Notes: generated by a model not told the origin, from the sequence alone. Positions 7,249 to 13,929 are shown, numbered from the stretch's first letter. The stretch is DNA of 13,929 nt from an uncultured Rikenellaceae bacterium (GCA_904501625.1 CAJGBR010000043.1:1-13929); one strand, 5' to 3'. Numbers and translations: made by a program.

Positions 7249-7917
7249 TTATCTGTTGCGTTTAATTAACACTTCGTCAATGAGACCGTATGCTTTTGCT
7301 TCGGTAGCACTCATCCAGTGGTCGCGATCAGCATCTTCTGCAATGCGTTCGATTGGAGCTTGTGAGTGGTTTGACAAGATTTCGTATAATTGATTTTTTA
7401 ATTTATTAATTTCGCGAGCTGTAATTTCGATATCAGATGCTTGACCTTGAACGCCTCCCATTGGTTGGTGAATCATAACTCGAGAGTGGGGTAGTGCAGA
7501 ACGTTTACCTTGAGCTCCGGCTGCCAATAAGACTGCTGCCATTGACGCTGCCATACCTGTACAAATTGTTGATACATCTGGAGTTACGAGTTGCATTGTG
7601 TCGTATATACCTAATCCAGATGAGACAGAGCCTCCAGGAGAATTAATGTAAATCTGCACATCTTTATCCGGATCGGTAGATTCAAGGAATAGCAGTTGGG
7701 CCTGAATGATATTTGCTGCATCGTCATAAATCGGACAGCCCAAGAATATTATTCGATCCATCATTAATCGAGAGAAAACATCCATCGTTGCTATATTTAG
7801 TTGACGTTCTTCGATAATCGTTGGTGAGATATATTCAGCACAGATTGATTGGTAGTTGTGAAGTTTCAGAGAACTGATACCTTGATGTAATCTTGCGTAG
7901 CGTTCAAATTCGGTCAT
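7249..7917 (-). CDS. clpP: ATP-dependent Clp protease proteolytic subunit ClpP
   Basis: Serine peptidase that forms the double-ring chamber of the ClpXP protease in the cytoplasm. The 222-aa product has the full catalytic triad: S125 (GMAASMAAVLL), H150 (MIHQPMGG) and D199 (DRDHWMSATEA). The 25- and 49-residue spacings equal those of E. coli S97/H122/D171. The oxyanion-region motif YINSPGGSVSSGLGIYDTM is at 90-108. The N-terminus is about 25-30 residues longer than the mature enzyme, consistent with an autoprocessed propeptide (inferred). The start has only A/T-rich sequence before it. A promoter and an overlapping terminator hairpin lie immediately upstream. Confidence 0.98.
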   Translation of the reverse strand: MTEFERYARLHQGISSLKLHNYQSICAEYISPTIIEERQLNIATMDVFSRLMMDRIIFLGCPIYDDAANIIQAQLLFLESTDPDKDVQIYINSPGGSVSSGLGIYDTMQLVTPDVSTICTGMAASMAAVLLAAGAQGKRSALPHSRVMIHQPMGGVQGQASDIEITAREINKLKNQLYEILSNHSQAPIERIAEDADRDHWMSATEAKAYGLIDEVLIKRNR

Positions 7918-7938
7918 AATTACAATTATTTAATGAAT

Positions 7939-7971
7939 AAAAAATCCGCGAAAGGGGAAGCCTTCCGCGGA
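7939..7971 (-). terminator. intrinsic terminator after tig, overlapping the clpP transcription start
   Basis: On the minus strand TCCGCG (7971-7966) pairs with CGCGGA (7950-7945). A mismatch (C7951-side A.C pair, 7965 with 7951) follows, then four more pairs between AAGG and CCTT (7964-7961 with 7955-7952) close a five-base loop. The 3' arm is followed directly by six T residues on the minus strand (complement of 7944-7939). This is a textbook Rho-independent terminator 19 nt after the tig stop. Its U-tract ends only 21 nt before the clpP ATG. Confidence 0.82.
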
Positions 7972-7973
7972 GT

Positions 7974-8005
7974 CAAATATACAAACTTTTTTAGTTGTTT
8001 TCAAA
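7974..8005 (-). promoter_or_regulatory. Bacteroidetes-type promoter for clpP-clpX
   Basis: On the minus strand there is an exact TATATTTG (7981-7974), matching the -7 consensus TAnnTTTG. Twenty bases upstream is an exact TTTG (8005-8002), matching the -33 box. The spacing falls within the reported range for the primary sigma factor of Bacteroides. The -33 box lies in the last codons of tig. Initiation is expected a few bases downstream, around 7964-7969, inside the 5' arm of the tig terminator hairpin, giving a clpP leader of about 50 nt. Confidence 0.75.
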
Positions 8006-9316
8006 TAATTTTCCGAAATCCTCGATTGAAATTGGAGTTTCTTTTACTGCAACTTTCTGGCTCAGGAGGCTGATAACTTTGCTGTCAAGCACTTTGTCGT
8101 GGAGTCTGCGATTCTCCTCTTTATTGCCAAGCACTGATTTTGCGTAGTCGTTAAGCATATCGTCACCGACGCCAGCCATTCCGTATTGAGCAAATTGTTG
8201 ACGTGTAAATTCTTTTGCTTCAGCCAACACTTCTTCTTCAGTTACGTTGATTTCGAGTTCCTTAGCATAGTGAGCACGGATCAAATCCCAACGCATCATA
8301 TCCAGGAATTGTGGGAAGTCTTTTTCGATTTGTTCCATTGTGTACTTGCCTTCGTTGATATTGTAAACCCAACGTTTCAAGAAATCGCCTGGAAGATCCA
8401 TTTTTGCTTTTTTGATGAGGAATTCGCGGAAATCAATTTCGAATCTCAAAGCACTCTCTTTGTTGAGTTCTGCAGTGATTTGTGCATCAACGAATTTGCC
8501 AAAGTCGTCCATAGATTTTACTTCTCCACCAGGGAATGCCTTAGTCAGAAGTTCTTCATTGATTTCAGGTTCTACGAATCGACGGATACGTGTAATTGTC
8601 AGATTAAATTCAGGTTTAAGATCCTTGAGTTCTTCCTTCTTCATCTTGAGAACAGACGCACGTTGCTGTTCACTTGGGTAGATCTCTTCGATGTTAATTT
8701 CCATTGAATCACCGACTTTCTTTCCAGCGAATTTGTTGCGAATCTCTTCTTTCAGGCTGATAAGACCAACGTATGCCTCTTCAGCTTTGATGTCTTCGTT
8801 TTCGAGAGTAGCTGTAACTGCTTCATCTTTTTCGATAACTTCAACGTCTGCGAGTTCACCGAAACGTCTGCGGAAATTAGCTTTGTAGCTTTCACGCATA
8901 TCGTCAGTGATTTCGATTTGGTAGTGTTTTACGTTATCGCGTTTTGTTAGCGAAAGGTTTATTTCCGGAGCAATGCCGATTTCGAACAGGAATTCGAATT
9001 CTGTTTGGTTTTCGAAGTCGAGTTCTTCTTGTTTTTCACTCGGCATAACGTCACCGATAGCGTTGATATTATTTTCTTTGATGTAATTGAAACACAACTG
9101 AGTAGCTGTACGGTAAGATTCTTCAGCTACAACACTTTTGCCGAACATCTTTCTGATGATTCCGATAGGCACCATACCCGGACGGAATCCCGGAATGTTA
9201 GCTTTTTTCTTATAGTTGTGGAGAGCTGCATCAACAGCCTTGCCATAGTCGTCAGCATTTACAGTCACACGGATTAAGGCTGACAATTCGTCTATATTTT
9301 CCCTTACAATATTCAT
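7991..9316 (-). CDS. tig: trigger factor (ribosome-associated chaperone)
   Basis: Chaperone that docks at the ribosomal exit tunnel and shields nascent chains. Starting at MNIVRENIDELS gives 441 residues. The reading frame stays open into the upstream tRNA gene, but that extension is not protein-coding. The ribosome-binding loop, normally GFRxGxxP, is GFRPGMVP at 43-50. The middle section, around 150-240, sits where other trigger factors have an FKBP-type prolyl isomerase domain (AVTATLEN, then KFAGKKVGDS); I cannot tell whether it is catalytically active. The rest is the helical C-terminal chaperone body, rich in charged residues. It lies 23 nt downstream of tRNA-Leu with no promoter or terminator between, so both probably come from the promoter before the tRNA. 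A terminator follows the stop. Confidence 0.96.
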   Translation of the reverse strand: MNIVRENIDELSALIRVTVNADDYGKAVDAALHNYKKKANIPGFRPGMVPIGIIRKMFGKSVVAEESYRTATQLCFNYIKENNINAIGDVMPSEKQEELDFENQTEFEFLFEIGIAPEINLSLTKRDNVKHYQIEITDDMRESYKANFRRRFGELADVEVIEKDEAVTATLENEDIKAEEAYVGLISLKEEIRNKFAGKKVGDSMEINIEEIYPSEQQRASVLKMKKEELKDLKPEFNLTITRIRRFVEPEINEELLTKAFPGGEVKSMDDFGKFVDAQITAELNKESALRFEIDFREFLIKKAKMDLPGDFLKRWVYNINEGKYTMEQIEKDFPQFLDMMRWDLIRAHYAKELEINVTEEEVLAEAKEFTRQQFAQYGMAGVGDDMLNDYAKSVLGNKEENRRLHDKVLDSKVISLLSQKVAVKETPISIEDFGKLFENN

Positions 9317-9339
9317 TGTTTCGTATTTTTTAGTGTTTG

Positions 9340-9421
9340 TGCGGACGAAGGGACTCGAACCCCCACGCCTTTCGGCACCAGATCCTAAGTCTGGCGCGGC
9401 TACCAATTACGCCACGTCCGC
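9340..9421 (-). tRNA. tRNA-Leu, anticodon UAG
   Basis: On the minus strand the acceptor arms GCGGACG and CGTCCGC pair perfectly. The D arm is GCG-TAATTGGTAGC-CGC. The anticodon arm CCAGA-CTTAGGA-TCTGG carries TAG (complement of 9387-9385). The long variable arm GCC-GAAA-GGC marks it as a class II tRNA. The T arm has the TTCGAGT loop. The discriminator base is A, as leucine tRNAs require, and the CCA end is not encoded. It should read CUA and, by wobble, other CUN codons. The predicted promoter starts transcription only about 10-15 nt before the mature 5' end. Confidence 0.96.
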
Positions 9422-9441
9422 GTGTTTGTCTAAATCGGCTG

Positions 9442-9473
9442 CAAATATAGCATATATTTTTGCCAATTGCAAA
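9442..9473 (-). promoter_or_regulatory. Bacteroidetes-type promoter for tRNA-Leu and tig
   Basis: On the minus strand TATATTTG (9449-9442) is an exact -7 box, and TTTG (9473-9470) lies 20 bases upstream as an exact -33 box. The whole element fits in the 66-nt gap between the pyrC stop and the tRNA. The same -7 octamer and the same 20-nt spacing occur in front of clpP. No strong terminator separates it from pyrC; only a weak TTTGC-AATTG-GCAAA hairpin overlaps the -33 region. Confidence 0.78.
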
Positions 9474-9487
9474 TTTAGAACTATTTT

Positions 9488-10828
9488 TCAGCGATTGAAC
9501 TCAAGGGCTTTGCCTTTGACAGATAAGTCAAATTGGCCTTGGTCGTAAGCGATATGACCATTTACGATTGTTGTTTCAATTTTGTTTGTGAAGGTATAAC
9601 CTTCCAAAGGACTCCAGCCACATTTACTCAGGATATTTTCTTTGGATACGGTCCACGGGTCATTGGGGTTTACGATAACCAGGTCGGCATAGAATCCCTC
9701 TTTGATGAATCCTCGATTGTTTATTGCGAACAATTCGGCCGGAGCGTGACACATTTTCTCGATTACCTCTTCGGGCTTCAGGTACCCCTGAACTGCGAGT
9801 TCCAACATTGCCAGCAGAGAATGTTGTACGAACGGGCCTCCTGATGGGCACGCAAGATATGGAGCAGACTTTTCTGCATCTGTATGTGGCGCGTGATCGG
9901 TTCCAATAACGTCTGCACGACCTGACTTAAGGGCTTCGAGCAGCGAGAGTCTGTCACTTTCACTTTTGATTGCAGGATTCCATTTTATTCGGTTTCCGAG
10001 TCGGGCATAATCCTTATCTGAGAACCATAAGTGATGTACGCACAATTCGTTTGTAATCTTCTTTTGCTGAAGTGGTTTATTATCAAAGAGTGTTAATTCG
10101 CGAGCAGTGCTAAGGTGAAGAACGTGCAATTTGCTGCCATATTTATCGGCAAGTTCCACAGCTTGAGCTGTTGAACGATAGCAGGCTTCGGCACTACGAA
10201 TTAACGGGTGCATTGCGGGTTGGATGTTATCTCCGTAGGTGTTTTTGAATTTATATAGTGATTGAGCAATCAGTTCGTTGTCTTCACAATGTGTTGCGAT
10301 AAGAATTGGTGATTCTGCAAATATTCGTTCCAACTCTTTTTGTGTAGTTACCAACAGCGATCCCGTTGATGAGCCCATAAATAATTTGACTCCGCAGACG
10401 TGTTTGGAGTCAAGTCGATTCAACTCTTTGCCGTTTTGTTCAGTTGCACCGAAATAAAACGAGTAGTTTGCTGGGGAGCATTGGGCTGCAATTGCGAATT
10501 TTTCTTCAATCAGTTCATTAGTTGTTGTTGCCGGATTATTGTTCGGCATATCCATAAATGACGTAACGCCACCTGCGATTGCCGTACGAGATTCGCTGGC
10601 AATATCGGCTTTGTGAGTCATTCCAGGTTCGCGAAAATGCACCTGGTCATCAATTACACCCGGCATTATCCATTTACCTCGGGCATCAATTATCCGACTT
10701 GGACGATTGCCTTTATATTCACCGTAGCCCACCTCTTCGATGAGTTCGCCATTAATCACGATATATCCAGAGAAACGGCCATTGCCTTGAATGATTTCTC
10801 CGCCTTCGATAAGAATTTTATTCATCAT
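9488..10828 (-). CDS. pyrC: dihydroorotase-family amidohydrolase
   Basis: Cyclic amidohydrolase, most likely the dihydroorotase that closes carbamoyl-aspartate to dihydroorotate in pyrimidine synthesis. The 446 residues show a TIM-barrel metal site: HFREPG at 64-69, K148 (GVKLFMGSSTGS, the usual carboxylated lysine), H180 (ATHCEDN), H238 (LHVLHLST) and D311 (IGTDHAPHT). The family's first metal ligand, the first His of HxH, is Gln62 here (DDQVHFREPG), which as I recall is common in the Bacteroidota enzyme. Allantoinase or hydantoinase activity is less likely given the motif match. Two adjacent ATGs (10828 and 10825) are possible starts; both lie inside the end of rmuC, which suggests translational coupling. 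Confidence 0.88.
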   Translation of the reverse strand: MMNKILIEGGEIIQGNGRFSGYIVINGELIEEVGYGEYKGNRPSRIIDARGKWIMPGVIDDQVHFREPGMTHKADIASESRTAIAGGVTSFMDMPNNNPATTTNELIEEKFAIAAQCSPANYSFYFGATEQNGKELNRLDSKHVCGVKLFMGSSTGSLLVTTQKELERIFAESPILIATHCEDNELIAQSLYKFKNTYGDNIQPAMHPLIRSAEACYRSTAQAVELADKYGSKLHVLHLSTARELTLFDNKPLQQKKITNELCVHHLWFSDKDYARLGNRIKWNPAIKSESDRLSLLEALKSGRADVIGTDHAPHTDAEKSAPYLACPSGGPFVQHSLLAMLELAVQGYLKPEEVIEKMCHAPAELFAINNRGFIKEGFYADLVIVNPNDPWTVSKENILSKCGWSPLEGYTFTNKIETTIVNGHIAYDQGQFDLSVKGKALEFNR

Positions 10829-12059
10829 AAAAATTGTCTTCGGTTTGAGGTAATGCCTTTTTAGATTTTATTCCGAGTTCCTGCAATTTATGAGCCTGTT
10901 TTTTCAGACTTTCCAATTGTCCGTAGGCCTCTTTATATGCCGACTGTGCTCGATTCAGTTGGTCGTTTATTTTGTCCATATTCTGACAGAACCCCGTAAA
11001 CTTATCCAGCAATAGGCCTCCTCGTTTGGCTATATCCTGAGCATTTTTCCACTGACGATCGCGACTCCATAGATCTTCAATCAGTTTCAGTACGGCCATT
11101 AGGTTAGTTGGACTAATAAGAATAATCTTGCGACCATAAGCATACTGCCAGATTTGTGGATCCATCTGAAGTGCTGCGATATAGGCTGCCTCTATTGGCA
11201 TAAACATTATTGTAAAATCAAGGCTGCCGTCGATAATTTGGCTGTAATCTTTTTTGGATAATTCATCGACGTGTTTGCGTATAGACAACAGATTTTCTTT
11301 CAGTGCATCGCTGCGTTGTTGTTCGTCAGTTGCACTCACTGATCGGTCGTAAGCTGTGAGTGATACCTTCGAGTCAATGATTACGCATCGTTGATCTGGG
11401 TAGTTCAATATGACGTCTGGAATAGCACGTACGCCCTCTGAGTTTGTGACAGATGTCTGTACCGAGTATTCACGACCGCGAGTGAGTCCTGATTGTTCGA
11501 GCATTCGTTCGAGAATTACTTCTCCCCAATTGCCCTGTGTTTTGCTGTCGCCTTTTAGAGCACGAGTGAGGTTATTCGCTTCGGTACTCATTCGTTGGTT
11601 CATTTCAACCAACTGGCGTACCTGTTCTTTCAGTTCGGAACGTTGTTTTGTCTCATCACCATAGACACTATCGACTTTGCGAGAGAAACGTTCCAGATTG
11701 TCCTTTAGTGGTGTAAGTAACTGATTTAATGTTGTTTGATTCGTTTCGGTAAATTCACGACGTTTCTCATTGAACAATTTATTAGCAGTGTTCTCGAACT
11801 CGACCTGCATTGTGCGTTTGAGCAATTCGGTCTGGTCAATGTTTTTTTTCATCAAGTTACACTCGGCACTCTTTTCGGATAGAGCCTTGTCTAAATCTCG
11901 ATTTTCTCTGACAAGTACATCAATCTTGCTGATATAACGATTTATGTTTTTTCTCTGATAGATGATGTATACAACGAGAATCACAATCAGTCCCATAGCC
12001 ATAATCGTATAGGGACTGACGCTTGTCTGAGCCTGAAGAAAAATTGTGAACGGATACAC
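10818..12059 (-). CDS. rmuC: DNA recombination protein RmuC homologue
   Basis: RmuC limits certain recombination events at inverted repeats and is thought to be a nuclease; the molecular action is poorly known. The 413-aa product has a membrane segment at about 17-35 (IMAMGLIVILVVYIIYQ), then a long charged coiled coil from about 40 to 165. The conserved RmuC domain follows: GNWGEVILERMLEQSGL at 176-192, PDVIL at 214-218 and IIDSKVSLTAYDRS at 227-240, a PD-(D/E)xK-like arrangement with D229 and K231, and DFTIMFMPIEAAYIAAL at 281-297. The start given is GTG, 12 nt after the panB stop. ATGs at residues 20 and 22 would still keep most of the membrane segment, so the exact N-terminus is uncertain. 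It overlaps pyrC by 11 nt. Confidence 0.9.
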   Translation of the reverse strand: MYPFTIFLQAQTSVSPYTIMAMGLIVILVVYIIYQRKNINRYISKIDVLVRENRDLDKALSEKSAECNLMKKNIDQTELLKRTMQVEFENTANKLFNEKRREFTETNQTTLNQLLTPLKDNLERFSRKVDSVYGDETKQRSELKEQVRQLVEMNQRMSTEANNLTRALKGDSKTQGNWGEVILERMLEQSGLTRGREYSVQTSVTNSEGVRAIPDVILNYPDQRCVIIDSKVSLTAYDRSVSATDEQQRSDALKENLLSIRKHVDELSKKDYSQIIDGSLDFTIMFMPIEAAYIAALQMDPQIWQYAYGRKIILISPTNLMAVLKLIEDLWSRDRQWKNAQDIAKRGGLLLDKFTGFCQNMDKINDQLNRAQSAYKEAYGQLESLKKQAHKLQELGIKSKKALPQTEDNFYDE

Positions 12060-12071
12060 TGTCAGACTGTT

Positions 12072-12887
12072 TTAATATTGTTCAGATTCATTCGGGAAGT
12101 CACATTGTTTTACGTCAGCGATGTATTGGCGAAATGCATCTGCCATAGAGTCGTGAAGATTTGCATAACGACGCAAAAAACGTGGCGAGAATTCGTTGTT
12201 TAATCCCAACATATCGTGACTGACCAATACCTGGCCGTCGACCCATTTGCCTGCACCTATTCCGATAATTGGAATTCTCAGTTCAGAGGCAACTCGTCGT
12301 GCGAGTTCTGCTGGAATCTTTTCCAATACAATCGCAAAGCAACCTGATTCCTGGAGCATTACTGCATCAGACAAAAGTTTTTCGGCTTCAGCCTCTTCTT
12401 TGGCTCTGACCGTATATGTCCCATATTTATTGATAGATTGAGGAGTTAGTCCGAGGTGTCCCATTACAGGAATTCCGGCACAGAGAATTCGGTCTACAGA
12501 TTCGATGATTTCGATTCCACCTTCGAGTTTTACGGCATTGGCACCTGTCTCTTTCATAATTCTGACAGCTGATGCCAGAGCCTCTTTTGAATTGCCTTGA
12601 TAGGTTCCGAATGGAAGGTCAACCACGACCAATGCACGATTAACTCCTCTTACGACAGATTGTCCGTGATATATCATTTGATCCAGAGTGATAGGCACAG
12701 TTGTGTCATAACCGGCAACGACATTTGCTGCCGAGTCACCCACCAAAATAACATCAATACCGGCCTTGTCGAGGATGCGTGCCATCGTGTAATCGTAGGC
12801 TGTAAGCATTGAAATTTTTTCTCCTTTATTTTTCATTTCCGCCAGACGGAATGTCGTTACTGTGCGGAGTTTGGTCTCTGTTGACAT
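12072..12887 (-). CDS. panB: 3-methyl-2-oxobutanoate hydroxymethyltransferase
   Basis: First committed step of pantothenate synthesis: adds a hydroxymethyl group from methylene-tetrahydrofolate to ketoisovalerate, giving ketopantoate. From the ATG reading MSTETKLRTVT the protein has 271 residues, within the usual range. The frame extends three codons further to a TTG, but the ATG is preferred. Active-site residues are D51 (VGDSAANVVAG), D90 (VVDLPFG), E122 (KLEGG) and E189 (LEKIPAEL), equivalent to D45, D84, E114 and E181 of E. coli. The motif GHLGLTPQS is at 143-151. panC and panD are not in this window. It heads the panB-rmuC-pyrC run, with a -7 promoter motif upstream. Confidence 0.97.
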   Translation of the reverse strand: MSTETKLRTVTTFRLAEMKNKGEKISMLTAYDYTMARILDKAGIDVILVGDSAANVVAGYDTTVPITLDQMIYHGQSVVRGVNRALVVVDLPFGTYQGNSKEALASAVRIMKETGANAVKLEGGIEIIESVDRILCAGIPVMGHLGLTPQSINKYGTYTVRAKEEAEAEKLLSDAVMLQESGCFAIVLEKIPAELARRVASELRIPIIGIGAGKWVDGQVLVSHDMLGLNNEFSPRFLRRYANLHDSMADAFRQYIADVKQCDFPNESEQY

Positions 12888-12920
12888 TGTTAGCAATTTT
12901 TAGGTAATATTATTCAAACG

Positions 12921-12928
12921 CAAAGGTA
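12921..12928 (-). promoter_or_regulatory. candidate -7 box for panB-rmuC-pyrC
   Basis: On the minus strand TACCTTTG matches the Bacteroidetes -7 consensus TAnnTTTG and lies 33 nt before the panB ATG. The bases 20 nt upstream read TGAA rather than TTTG, so the -33 box is poor. The position, in the only sizeable gap between the SLOG gene and panB, supports it as the start of a separate transcript. Confidence 0.5.
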
Positions 12929-12971
12929 TGATTCTTTTCGGAATAATTTCATTCCATTTCAATGAATTTGG

Positions 12972-13436
12972 TTATTCGGGATTAATACTTATGATTGGTA
13001 ATCCGATTTTACGACCCATTTCTATCGTTTTTTGAGTTCCTCCAGGGGTATTGTTATAGTAACTCACTATCACTGAGCAGTGCTCGACAAGATACTTGTT
13101 TCTGATATGATAGACTCCGGCGTTGGTATATTCGTTAGATGTTATGACCACGTTGTCAGCCTGTTGGAGTATTGATTGGTATCTGGATTTTGATGATGGT
13201 GAAAATTTTTCAGACTGTTGAGGAAAGGGTAATACTGCGATGAGTTTAATCTCGGGGTGATTGTTTTTTGCTCTTAGTACAGCTTCGGCAGCCAGCATAT
13301 CGAATCCTAATGCCATACCGCTGAGAAATGTTGTATATCCCTTATGAAAGAGTAATTCTATGACTCTGTCAAGAGGTTGTCTCAGGGTATATGGAGCTTG
13401 TCGGTGTCCCGTAAATGATACACAGTTTTCAAACAT
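12972..13436 (-). CDS. SLOG-fold protein, DUF1273/YpsA-like
   Basis: A 154-residue protein with a Rossmann-like nucleotide-binding pattern. It has FTGHR at 8-12 after the first strand, SGMALGFDMLAAE at 39-51 (the glycine-rich loop followed by Asp that marks the SLOG superfamily, also seen in DprA, LOG and YpsA proteins), LIAVLPFPQQ at 65-74, and PGGTQKTIEMGRKIGLPII at 131-149. Members are thought to bind or process nucleotides or NAD-derived ligands; no specific reaction can be assigned from sequence. There is no signal peptide or membrane segment. Its ATG is 11 nt after the ABC ATPase stop, so it is probably in that transcript. The link to metal uptake is by position only. Confidence 0.8.
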   Translation of the reverse strand: MFENCVSFTGHRQAPYTLRQPLDRVIELLFHKGYTTFLSGMALGFDMLAAEAVLRAKNNHPEIKLIAVLPFPQQSEKFSPSSKSRYQSILQQADNVVITSNEYTNAGVYHIRNKYLVEHCSVIVSYYNNTPGGTQKTIEMGRKIGLPIISINPE

Positions 13437-13447
13437 ATATATTGAAA

Positions 13448-13929
13448 CTATATATGAAACAATTTTTCGATGGTGCCTTGTTGTTTAAATGCAGAAGGCG
13501 TATCAATCGAAAAGTGTCCGTTGTCTATGATTAACAATTTGTCACAGTAGCGTTCTGCCACATCAAGATCGTGAGTTGAGTAGAGAATGCTACGATTAAG
13601 TTCCTTCGAGAGTTGCTGTAGCAAACTCACAATCTTGTACTTATTTGGTATGTCCAAAAATGCAGTAGGCTCGTCTAACAGAACTACCGGTGTATTCTGT
13701 GCCAATGCACGGGCAATCATAACTCGCTGTCGTTCGCCATCACTCAGAGTATCAATGGTTTTATCAGCAAATGAATCCATCTTGACCGCTTCGAGAGATT
13801 CTCGAACCATCTGTTTGTCCTGATGGCTCATACGTCCGAACCAATCGGTATAAGGCGAACGTCCGAATCCGACGACATCACTCACTTTCAGCCCATTAAT
13901 GCGAATGATTTCGGTCGCAACGAATGAGA
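13448..13929 (-). CDS. FecE/BtuD-like metal-chelate ABC transporter ATPase, C-terminal part
   Basis: The gene runs off the window edge, so its N-terminus with Walker A is not visible. The last 160 residues are present, read in frame from the edge (FVATEIIRINGL, then VSDVVGFGRSPYTDWFGRMS). The latter stretch is characteristic of ATPases that power uptake of ferric siderophores, haem or cobalamin. ABC signature LSDGERQRVMIARAL, Walker B PVVLLDEPTAFLD and the H-loop STHD are all intact, so the enzyme looks functional. A GTG within the gene at 13885 could be mistaken for a start. The periplasmic-binding and permease genes would be expected further along the minus strand, beyond this window. Confidence 0.9.
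   Translation of the reverse strand, partial: SFVATEIIRINGLKVSDVVGFGRSPYTDWFGRMSHQDKQMVRESLEAVKMDSFADKTIDTLSDGERQRVMIARALAQNTPVVLLDEPTAFLDIPNKYKIVSLLQQLSKELNRSILYSTHDLDVAERYCDKLLIIDNGHFSIDTPSAFKQQGTIEKLFHI

Noticed and set aside
8186..8707. A 173-codon plus-strand open frame opposite tig
   Set aside because: It lies wholly within tig on the other strand, has a low-complexity Phe/Ser/Cys-rich product and matches no family. It is a shadow of tig codon use.
9317..9406. N-terminal extension of the tig frame by 30 codons
   Set aside because: The extension translates the tRNA-Leu gene. The ATG at 9316 gives the canonical trigger-factor N-terminus.
12888..12896. TTG start three codons upstream for panB
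   Set aside because: An ATG follows three codons later and gives a normal PanB N-terminus; the extension adds only MLT.
12941..12966. Inverted repeats TTCATT/AATGAA and GGAAT/ATTCC after the SLOG gene, as a possible terminator
   Set aside because: The stems are short and A/T-rich, compete with each other and are not followed by a T-run on the minus strand.
1..13929. CRISPR array, insertion sequence, prophage, toxin-antitoxin or restriction genes
   Set aside because: I saw no direct-repeat arrays, transposase motifs or terminal inverted repeats. All coding capacity is explained by core or common metabolic genes.

Overview
The window looks like the chromosome of a member of the Bacteroidota, most likely the order Bacteroidales. 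Four things point there. The ribosomal order secY-map-infA-rpmJ-rpsM-rpsK-rpsD-rpoA-rplQ has no adk between secY and map. The protein variants fit: zinc-poor L36 and S4, an Ala/Lys-rich L17 tail, a trigger factor with GFRPGMVP, and a dihydroorotase with DDQVHFREPG. Start codons are preceded by A/T-rich sequence rather than a clear Shine-Dalgarno. Two intergenic regions carry exact copies of the Bacteroidetes-type promoter, TTTG - 20 nt - TAnnTTTG. All genes are housekeeping or accessory-metabolic; I see no mobile element, CRISPR array, prophage or defence island.

Plus strand, 1-5907: the 3' part of the large ribosomal-protein cluster. It holds the end of rplO, then secY (translocon), map (methionine aminopeptidase), infA (IF-1), rpmJ (L36, 38 aa), a 181-nt non-coding leader with several possible stems, then the alpha-type block rpsM-rpsK-rpsD-rpoA-rplQ. 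The cluster ends at a strong hairpin that also serves the convergent clpX.

Minus strand, read from about 9421 down to 5985: a protein-quality-control block. A promoter at 9442-9473 drives tRNA-Leu(UAG), which is followed after 23 nt by tig (trigger factor). At the end of tig lies a compact element in which the promoter for clpP-clpX overlaps an intrinsic terminator. clpP and clpX (protease subunit and unfoldase) follow as a two-gene unit. The chaperone that receives nascent chains and the protease that removes failed ones are therefore neighbours.

Minus strand, read from 13929 down to 9488: the end of an FecE/BtuD-like metal-chelate ABC transporter ATPase, a small SLOG-fold (DUF1273/YpsA-like) protein, then after an 84-nt gap with a -7 promoter motif, panB (pantothenate synthesis), rmuC (putative recombination-limiting nuclease) and pyrC-type dihydroorotase (pyrimidine synthesis). 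These last three are tightly spaced or overlapping. Their functions are unrelated, so they are probably an operon by spacing rather than by pathway.

No gap exceeds 300 bases; the largest is the leader at 2765-2945. I did not find a convincing undescribed system. The most interesting items are regulatory: the promoter/terminator overlap before clpP, the tRNA-tig cotranscript and the leader before rpsM.
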